Shown one piece after another: positions 56,700 to 64,000 of a stretch of 64,000 bases of DNA. The notes beneath the pieces were generated by a model. It was not told the DNA's origin. It did no database searches and was given only the letters and a program-made list of their open reading frames with translations. Source of the DNA: Corallococcus macrosporus (GTDB taxonomy: Bacteria; Myxococcota; Myxococcia; Myxococcales; Myxococcaceae); the NCBI RefSeq assembly GCF_017302985.1, contig NZ_JAFIMU010000007.1, positions 2,929,001 through 2,993,000 of the forward strand, in the 5' to 3' direction. Made by a program: the position numbers and the translations under genes. Each line of letters begins with the position of its first letter. The first letter of the stretch is position 1.

Positions 56700-57392
56700 T
56701 CAGCCCGCGACGGCCCCGGCGGCCTGGGGGAGCTGGGACGGGTCCCCCAGGGTCTTCCAGAGCCAGGCGTTCACGTCGACGCGCGGGTCGCCCAGCCTGC
56801 GTCCCAGGTCGATGCCGTCCCACGCCAGGTGCTGGTCCTGCGGATGGCCCAGGTCGCTGAGCGTGCCCATCAGCTTGCTCCACTGCTCTCCGGGGTTGGT
56901 GACGTGGGTGGCGCCGAACATCGCGTAGAAGGCCAGGTGGCGGGTCTGGTCGTCGTCGCGGCCGTGGGGGCGGAAGCCGGTGGGCGGCAGCGGGTGCGGG
57001 TGGTTGACGTTCCAGCGCTCGTCCTGCTCCGACGTCAGGCCATCCAGTCCGGAGTCCGTGCCCGCGAACAGCAGGCCCAGGTCGCGTCCGGCCTCCGCGC
57101 CATGGATGCGCGTGTCGGGGCCGTCGCCCGTGGTGAGCAGCCAGCGCACGCGCTGCACCGCGCGGGAGAACAGCTCCAGCGCGAGCCGACCCTCCTGTCG
57201 CTCGCCTTCCGCCCGCTCCCGGAGGTAGTCGCGCCGCAGGTGGGCGTGCTGCCGGAAGAACTCGCGCACCGCCGCGACCCGCCGCGCCGTGACGGCGGTC
57301 AGCCAGTGTCCCCGGGCGTCCAGGAAGGCCACGGCCTCCGCTTGGACCTCACTGTCGGAAAGCGGCGGCGGGGCGGCGGGGCGGTGCGCCAT
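56700..57392 (-). CDS. Hypothetical protein, unknown family
   Basis: 230 residues starting MAHRPAAPPPLSDSEVQAEA, ATG at 57392 with GGAG about 8 nt upstream. Soluble, with Trp/His-rich stretches (ERWNVNHPHPLP; HLAFYAMFGATHVTN) that look like a folded domain rather than a shadow frame. No motif is recognised and no signal peptide is seen. It lies just upstream of the GTPase on the same strand (79 bp to its annotated start), so a shared transcript is possible. Confidence 0.7.
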   Translation of the reverse strand: MAHRPAAPPPLSDSEVQAEAVAFLDARGHWLTAVTARRVAAVREFFRQHAHLRRDYLRERAEGERQEGRLALELFSRAVQRVRWLLTTGDGPDTRIHGAEAGRDLGLLFAGTDSGLDGLTSEQDERWNVNHPHPLPPTGFRPHGRDDDQTRHLAFYAMFGATHVTNPGEQWSKLMGTLSDLGHPQDQHLAWDGIDLGRRLGDPRVDVNAWLWKTLGDPSQLPQAAGAVAG

Positions 57393-57587
57393 GGACGTTC
57401 TCCGGGAAGGGGCCGGAGGGGAATGTCGGAACGCTTCACAGGGCCGGGAGTGGGGACTCCCCCACGCATGTCTGCCATTGCGCATCGTCGCGCCCAACCG
57501 TGCGCCCGTGCGCAGTCGCCTGCGACGCCCGGGGTGTCAGGCGGCCTCCGCGGATGTGGTCCCGCCGTGTAGGGCGGTGCGCCCGTT

Positions 57588-59054
57588 TCAACCTGCGCGC
57601 GGCAACGCCACGGTGAAGGTCGTGCCGGCGTCGGCCGTGGAGTGGACGACGACGCCGCCCCGGTGGGCTTCCAGGATGTGTTTCACGATGTAGAGCCCCA
57701 GGCCCACGTTGCCGCCGCGGAAGCTCGCGCCCTCGCCCTGGACGAAGGCCTCGAACATGCGCTCCTGTTCGTGCTGCGGGATGGGCACGCCCTCGTTGTG
57801 GACGGACACCGACACCGTGTCGGGGGCCGCGTCCAGGCGGATGGTCACCCGCGTTCCCTCCAGGCTGTGCTGCAAGGCATTGCGCACCAGGTTCGTGAGC
57901 AGCTGCGCCAGCCGGTCCGGATCCGCGTCCAGCCGCAGGTCCGCGGCGGGGGCGCGCACCACCCGCAGGTCGCGGTCGGGGACCGCCAGGGACACCTCGC
58001 CCATCACCTGCTCCGCGATGTGGCCCAGGTCGCACGGCGCGGGCGTCACGGGCAACAGCCCGCTGGTGCGCAGCCGCGTGTAGTCCAGCAGCTCGCCAAT
58101 GAGCCGCTCCGCGCGCTGGGCCGCCTGGCGCAGCCGCCGCAACAACTGCTGCTGCCGCTCCTCCAGCTTCGGCTGGCGCAAGAGCGACTCGGTGCTCAGC
58201 ACGATGGCGTTGACGGGGTTGCGCAGGTCGTGGCTCACCACCCCGAGCAGCTTCTCCCGCAGCTCCAGGGCCTCGCGCAGCTCGGTCTCCTGGAGGACCC
58301 GCTCGGTGAAGTCGGTGGCGGCGCCCACCAGCCCCTCCACGCGGCCGTCGCGGTCGCGCACCGGCTCGAGCGACAGCCAGTAGTGCCGCTCCTGTCCGTC
58401 CTGCACGATGCGCACCTGTCCGGCCGCGGGCTCGCCCTGCTCGAAGACCCGGTGCTTCAGCTGCACCACGTCCCCCAGCGTGCGCCGGTCCTGGAGGAGC
58501 TCCGCGTCGGTGTGGCCCACCAGCGCGGTGCCCGCGTCGTGCGGGTGCACCCAGGTGTAGCGCAGGTCCAGGTCCTGCTCGAAGACCATCACGGGCGCGC
58601 GCTGCAGGGACACCCGGAAGCGCTGCCGCTCATGCTCCAGCGTGCCCGTCTGGCGCTGGACGTAGGCGGTGACGCACTCGCAGACGGCATGGTCCAGCCA
58701 CTCGTGCAGCAGTGCCCAGCCGCCGGTGTCCGTGTGCGCCCGCACGTCGCTCAGCTCGCGCAGCAGCACCTGGCGCAGCCCCGCGTACTCCCGGGTGATG
58801 CGCTCCAGTGGAAGGCCCAGCCGCCAGCGCTGCAGCGCGTGCTCGCGCGCCGCGCGGCGGACGGGCTCCGGCTCGTTGCGCTCGCGCGCCTCCAGCGCCC
58901 CGGCCAGCTCCAGCAGCAGGCCGCGCAGCCCGTCGATGAGCACGTCGTCGGAGTGCTCCTGGTCGCCCGTCCGCTCCCGCTCCTGGACCAGCCACCGCTG
59001 CACGATGGGCTCACGCCGCGCGCGCAGCGCCTGCGCCAACAGCAGGCTGCTCAT
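57588..59054 (-). CDS. Sensor histidine kinase with RsbRD-type N-terminal domain and PAS
   Basis: 488 residues, soluble. A helical RsbRD-like N-terminal domain (about 1-145) is followed by PAS/PAC (about 150-270, ending LVGAATDFTER), HisKA (His in VVSHDLRNPVNAIVL) and HATPase (LLTNLVRNALQHS; VGLGLYIVKHIL). It ends a three-gene unit: KaiC-like ATPase, receiver, kinase, with a 4-bp overlap to the receiver gene. It should phosphorylate that receiver. Confidence 0.93.
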   Translation of the reverse strand: MSSLLLAQALRARREPIVQRWLVQERERTGDQEHSDDVLIDGLRGLLLELAGALEARERNEPEPVRRAAREHALQRWRLGLPLERITREYAGLRQVLLRELSDVRAHTDTGGWALLHEWLDHAVCECVTAYVQRQTGTLEHERQRFRVSLQRAPVMVFEQDLDLRYTWVHPHDAGTALVGHTDAELLQDRRTLGDVVQLKHRVFEQGEPAAGQVRIVQDGQERHYWLSLEPVRDRDGRVEGLVGAATDFTERVLQETELREALELREKLLGVVSHDLRNPVNAIVLSTESLLRQPKLEERQQQLLRRLRQAAQRAERLIGELLDYTRLRTSGLLPVTPAPCDLGHIAEQVMGEVSLAVPDRDLRVVRAPAADLRLDADPDRLAQLLTNLVRNALQHSLEGTRVTIRLDAAPDTVSVSVHNEGVPIPQHEQERMFEAFVQGEGASFRGGNVGLGLYIVKHILEAHRGGVVVHSTADAGTTFTVALPRAG

Positions 59055-59413
59055 CCCTCCGCACCCCCGAGCACGGACCTCACGGCCTTGACCAGGCCCT
59101 TCACCGTGACGGGCTTCTCCAGGAACGAGTGGACCTGCTGATCGCCCAGCGCCTTGCGGCTGGCGCTGGAGATGACCACCACCGGCAGCTCGCGCAGCCG
59201 GCCTTCGCCGCGCATCCGCGTGAGCAGCCCCCGGCCGTCCAGCAGCGGCAGCATCAGGTCCAGCATCAGCAGGTCGGGAGCGTCCCCCTCCAGCTTGCGC
59301 CACGCGTCCAGGCCGTTGCGGGCCACCTGCACGTCGAACCCCGCGTCCTGCAACACGTCCTGGATGGCGTCCGCCAGGGTCTCTTCATCCTCCACCACGA
59401 GGATGCGTGCCAT
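59051..59413 (-). CDS. Single-domain response regulator in the KaiC-like operon
   Basis: 120 residues of one receiver domain: VVEDEETLADAI acidic pair, phospho-acceptor Asp in LMLDLMLPLLDG, the VVISSASR position and EKPVTVKGLV Lys. It overlaps the kinase start by 4 bp and its own ATG overlaps the KaiC-like stop by 1 nt (TAATG), so the three proteins are made in coupled fashion. Confidence 0.95.
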   Translation of the reverse strand: MARILVVEDEETLADAIQDVLQDAGFDVQVARNGLDAWRKLEGDAPDLLMLDLMLPLLDGRGLLTRMRGEGRLRELPVVVISSASRKALGDQQVHSFLEKPVTVKGLVKAVRSVLGGAEG

Positions 59414-60933
59414 TACCTCTCCCCCCTGTCCGGTCCGCCGAGCCCGGGGCCGGGCGACACCGGGTGGCGGGAGGACGAGGACCGGTCCAGGGGCTGTCCG
59501 GTGAGGACGGCCTCCAGCGCCGTGTAGGACTCCCCGACGCGGGGACCCTCGTCGGTGATGCGCAGCTCGCGCAGGAACGGGTCGTTGGCGCTGTCGCGCA
59601 TCTTCAGCACGGTGATGAGCCGGTGCAGCTTCCCGTGCAGCTCGAAGAAGCGCAGGAAGACCAGGTTGTCGCAGATGGCCTCGATGCCGCGGATGGGCGA
59701 GTGCAGCTCGGGCCCGAACATGTCGTTCACCTGCTGGGTGATGAGCATGGTGACGTCGCGCTCGCGCAGGGCGTTGATGAGCGCCGCGAGGAAGCGGGTG
59801 GTGCGCTCCGGATCGATGGCCTCCTTGGCGAAGGGCTCCAGCCCATCCAGCACCAGCCGCTTCACCCCCTGCTCCTGGATGATGTGCATCAGCTCCTGGG
59901 CCATGGCGTCCGGGAGCGTCTCCACCGGCGCGCGCGCCTCCAGGCGCAGCAGCCCCTGGCGCTGCAGCGGTTCCAGGTCCAGCCCCACGTTGCGGCACTT
60001 CAGCGTGAGCTGCTCGCCGCTCTCCGCGAAGCCGAAGTAGAGCCCCGGCTCCCCCTTGAGCGCGCCCTCCATCAGGAACGACATGCCGATGAGCGTCTTG
60101 CCGCTGCCGGGGCTGCCCATCACCAGCGTGGAGGACAGGGTGACCAGGCCGCCGTAGCACATGGCGTCCAGCCCCTCGATGCCCCAGCGGCTGCGGTGGC
60201 GCGCGTCGGCCAGCTTGCGCGGGGTCTCCCGCATCACCGACTCGAAGCGCGGGTAGACGCGCACGCCATGCTCGTCGATGGTGAAGGTGTGGCGGCCCGG
60301 GACGTTGTTGCTGCCGCGGAACTTGGTGAGCTCGATGCCGCGCGTGGCCTTGAGGCCGATGAGGTCCGCGCTCAGGGCCACGATGCCGTCCACGACGGCG
60401 GCCTCCACGCTCACCCCCTTGTTCGTCTCGGTGCTCAGGAGCAGCACCGTGCAGTCCAGGGCGGCCAGCCGCACGTTGAGCGCCTGCAGGAGCTCGCGCA
60501 GGTCCTCGTCCGGGCGCAGCCGCTCCTTGAACACCGACAGGCCGTCCACGATGAGCACCCGCGCGTCGCGCTCCCGGACGGTGCGGATGAGCGTGTCGAC
60601 GAAGCCCTTGCCGCCCCCCTCGCGCAGCGCAGGCAGGCCGCTGATGTAGTGCACGTGGGTGCCGACGGCGTCCTTGTCGAAGAACCGGAACGAGCGCAGG
60701 TGCAGCAGCATGCGCTCGTGGGTCTCCGCGAGCAGCGTCACGTAGAGGGACGCGTCTCCGCCCTCCGCGCGCCGGAAGCACATCTCGTTGGCGAGCGTCG
60801 TCTTGCCGCTGCCCGGAGGCCCGGCGATGAGGTACAGCCCGCCACGCAGCCAGCCCCCATTCAGAATCACATCGAGGTGGGGCACTCCGCTCTTCAACCG
60901 TGCAGCGGCCTCCTCCTCCCGCTGTTCGTCCAT
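59413..60933 (-). CDS. KaiC-like double-domain ATPase
   Basis: 506 residues with two RecA/KaiC domains. Walker A motifs are GPPGSGKTT (38-46) and GSPGSGKTL. In cyanobacterial KaiC both domains carry a Glu pair after the second strand; here they read LLAETHE and FAESGEQ, so the first Glu of each pair is Ala. Aligning the C-terminal hallmark (VLKMRDSANDP; ITDEGPRVGESY) with clock KaiC places Glu-Ala at the Ser431-Thr432 phosphosites. No kaiA or kaiB is present. It is the first gene of an operon with a receiver and a kinase, suggesting a signalling role rather than a full clock. ATG at 60933 with GGGAGG upstream. Confidence 0.9.
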   Translation of the reverse strand: MDEQREEEAAARLKSGVPHLDVILNGGWLRGGLYLIAGPPGSGKTTLANEMCFRRAEGGDASLYVTLLAETHERMLLHLRSFRFFDKDAVGTHVHYISGLPALREGGGKGFVDTLIRTVRERDARVLIVDGLSVFKERLRPDEDLRELLQALNVRLAALDCTVLLLSTETNKGVSVEAAVVDGIVALSADLIGLKATRGIELTKFRGSNNVPGRHTFTIDEHGVRVYPRFESVMRETPRKLADARHRSRWGIEGLDAMCYGGLVTLSSTLVMGSPGSGKTLIGMSFLMEGALKGEPGLYFGFAESGEQLTLKCRNVGLDLEPLQRQGLLRLEARAPVETLPDAMAQELMHIIQEQGVKRLVLDGLEPFAKEAIDPERTTRFLAALINALRERDVTMLITQQVNDMFGPELHSPIRGIEAICDNLVFLRFFELHGKLHRLITVLKMRDSANDPFLRELRITDEGPRVGESYTALEAVLTGQPLDRSSSSRHPVSPGPGLGGPDRGER

Positions 60934-61108
60934 CGACGGGCACCTCCCTTGAAACCAATATGGGGTGGTCTTCCGGAACCCCATACCGCACGGAGGAGCA
61001 CCAGGCGGGCAGGCTTGTTTCCCCGGGCCCCGTTGAAACAGCACGGCGCCGGACACGCGGGGCACGATGACCCCTCCTGCCCGGCGCCGGTGCTTGGAGC
61101 CGCGAGCG

Positions 61109-63373
<2,265 letters not shown>

Positions 63374-63543
63374 GGTTGCGAACTCCAGTGGGGTGGATGG
63401 AGCGTGGGACGGCGAACGCTGCGAAGGGGGACTTCGTAGCTTGTCCGAAGAAAGTCGGAGTCGACCGGTGCACGCAAGGTGGGATGCCTGAGAATTCGGC
63501 TTAGCCGTGATAAATGATAAATAAGCGAAATTGATGTTTGGCG

Positions 63544-63581
63544 TGACGCGCCGTGTTGTCAGGTTTTGACGCGTCGTGTTG
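63544..63581. promoter_or_regulatory. 15-bp direct repeat in the intergenic region
   Basis: TGACGCGCCGTGTTG (63544) and TGACGCGTCGTGTTG (63567) match at 14 of 15 bases, 23 bp apart. They sit between the AT-rich stretch 63491-63540 and the downstream gene start at 63664, as expected for tandem regulator sites. Confidence 0.4.
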
Positions 63582-63663
63582 GGAAGGGGCTCCCAGGGGG
63601 GCCGTGTCCCGAGTGGGGACGGGGGATGGGGCAGCGCGGCGTGGGTGGGTAGACTGCGGGGCC

Positions 63664-64000
63664 ATGCGCTTCCAGCCACCGTGGGGTGGAGCCTTCCGGC
63701 TCGACACCTTCTTCCACCGCACCCCGGACGCCCTCCCCGAGGAGACGACGGCCTCCATCCGCTCGGCCATCCTGGGCTCGTCGCTGCTGGGCGAGTCGAA
63801 CCTGTCCGGGCAGTTCTCCGGCACGTACGGCTTCTCGCTGACGTTCCGCCGGGAGGCGCTGCCGGACGTCACCCGGCGCTTTCCGGCGTTCGCGCCGTAC
63901 CTGGCGAAGACGCTCCTGCCGGAGTGCAACGCCTTCCTGCTCAACCCGCTGCTGGTGGGGCAGGGCCGGAACGTGGCGGCGCACATCGACCGGAGTCTTG
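63664..64000 (+). CDS. Probable 2OG-Fe(II) oxygenase-like protein (3' truncated by window end)
   Basis: An open frame of 112 codons from ATG 63664 runs off the window without a stop. The translation begins MRFQPPWGGAFRLDTFF and ends NVAAHIDRSL. The AFLLNPLLVGQGRNVAAHID segment looks like the strand leading into the HxD metal motif of 2-oxoglutarate/Fe(II) dioxygenases; the distal His and Arg would be outside the window. The assignment rests on this one motif. Confidence 0.6.
   Translation, partial: MRFQPPWGGAFRLDTFFHRTPDALPEETTASIRSAILGSSLLGESNLSGQFSGTYGFSLTFRREALPDVTRRFPAFAPYLAKTLLPECNAFLLNPLLVGQGRNVAAHIDRSL

Overview
The window is very GC-rich (around 70 percent), densely coded, and crowded with chemosensory genes, hybrid and PAS-type histidine kinases, an NtrC-type activator, HEAT-repeat and KaiC-like proteins, a carotenoid desaturase and a histone-H1-like tail. 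This combination, and the absence of any phage or plasmid backbone, points to a myxobacterium of the Myxococcaceae (Corallococcus/Myxococcus type). That assignment is inferred from gene content, since no rRNA or other marker is present. I saw no rRNA, tRNA, CRISPR array or insertion sequence.

Layout. 1-5542 (+): the 3' part of a chemosensory operon (long MCP, HEAT-repeat protein, CheR, CheB) with overlapping or tightly spaced genes. 5565-11326: a PAS histidine kinase, a membrane kinase/NtrC-type regulator pair, a small exported Ala/Lys-rich protein and a divergent single-domain response regulator, with an operator-like array between the last two. 11342-16315: a dicarboxylate symporter behind a Kef-type antiporter, and an SDR gene divergent from a LysR regulator that carries a LysR-type box at its start. 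16321-25726 (-): a GAF/PAS kinase and a complete chemosensory operon in the order cheW, cheR-TPR, cheW, mcp, cheA-REC, cheB.

25916-32245: a CrtI-type desaturase; a compositionally distinct overlapping pair encoding a dGTPase-type HD hydrolase and a CCA/poly(A)-polymerase-type nucleotidyltransferase (the strongest candidate for an undescribed system); a VOC protein; and an orphan multi-TM MCP. 32558-39266: stress and housekeeping genes (CsbD, a 53-residue protein, double-Usp protein, ABC exporter, thioredoxin, SMI1/KNR4 protein with an H1-like tail, acidic small protein, SanA-type protein). 39425-43269: half of a split ATP synthase locus (atpG, atpD, an inserted exported protein, atpC) with its own promoters and hairpins. 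43312-48514: a thioredoxin-fold-like protein, an ADP-ribosylglycohydrolase, a holin-like/DUF3618-like pair and cytochrome bd oxidase (cydAB).

48504-53944 (-): a WGR-like protein, SDR, methyltransferase, glucose-6-phosphate isomerase, and a TetR/fatty-acid-hydroxylase operon with a double-palindrome operator. 54284-57392: an M23 peptidase whose 3' end overlaps, on the opposite strand, a dynamin-like GTPase, then an unknown protein. 57588-60933 (-): a translationally coupled KaiC-like ATPase, receiver and RsbRD-type kinase operon. 61109-64000: an exported CBM56-like/di-haem peroxidase-like protein and the start of a probable 2OG-Fe(II) oxygenase.

The window is dominated by signal transduction: two receptor-kinase-methylation systems plus several two-component pairs, interleaved with respiration/ATP synthesis and stress genes. 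Functional links between neighbouring clusters are inference only. Most long open frames opposite these genes are GC-rich shadows and were left out.
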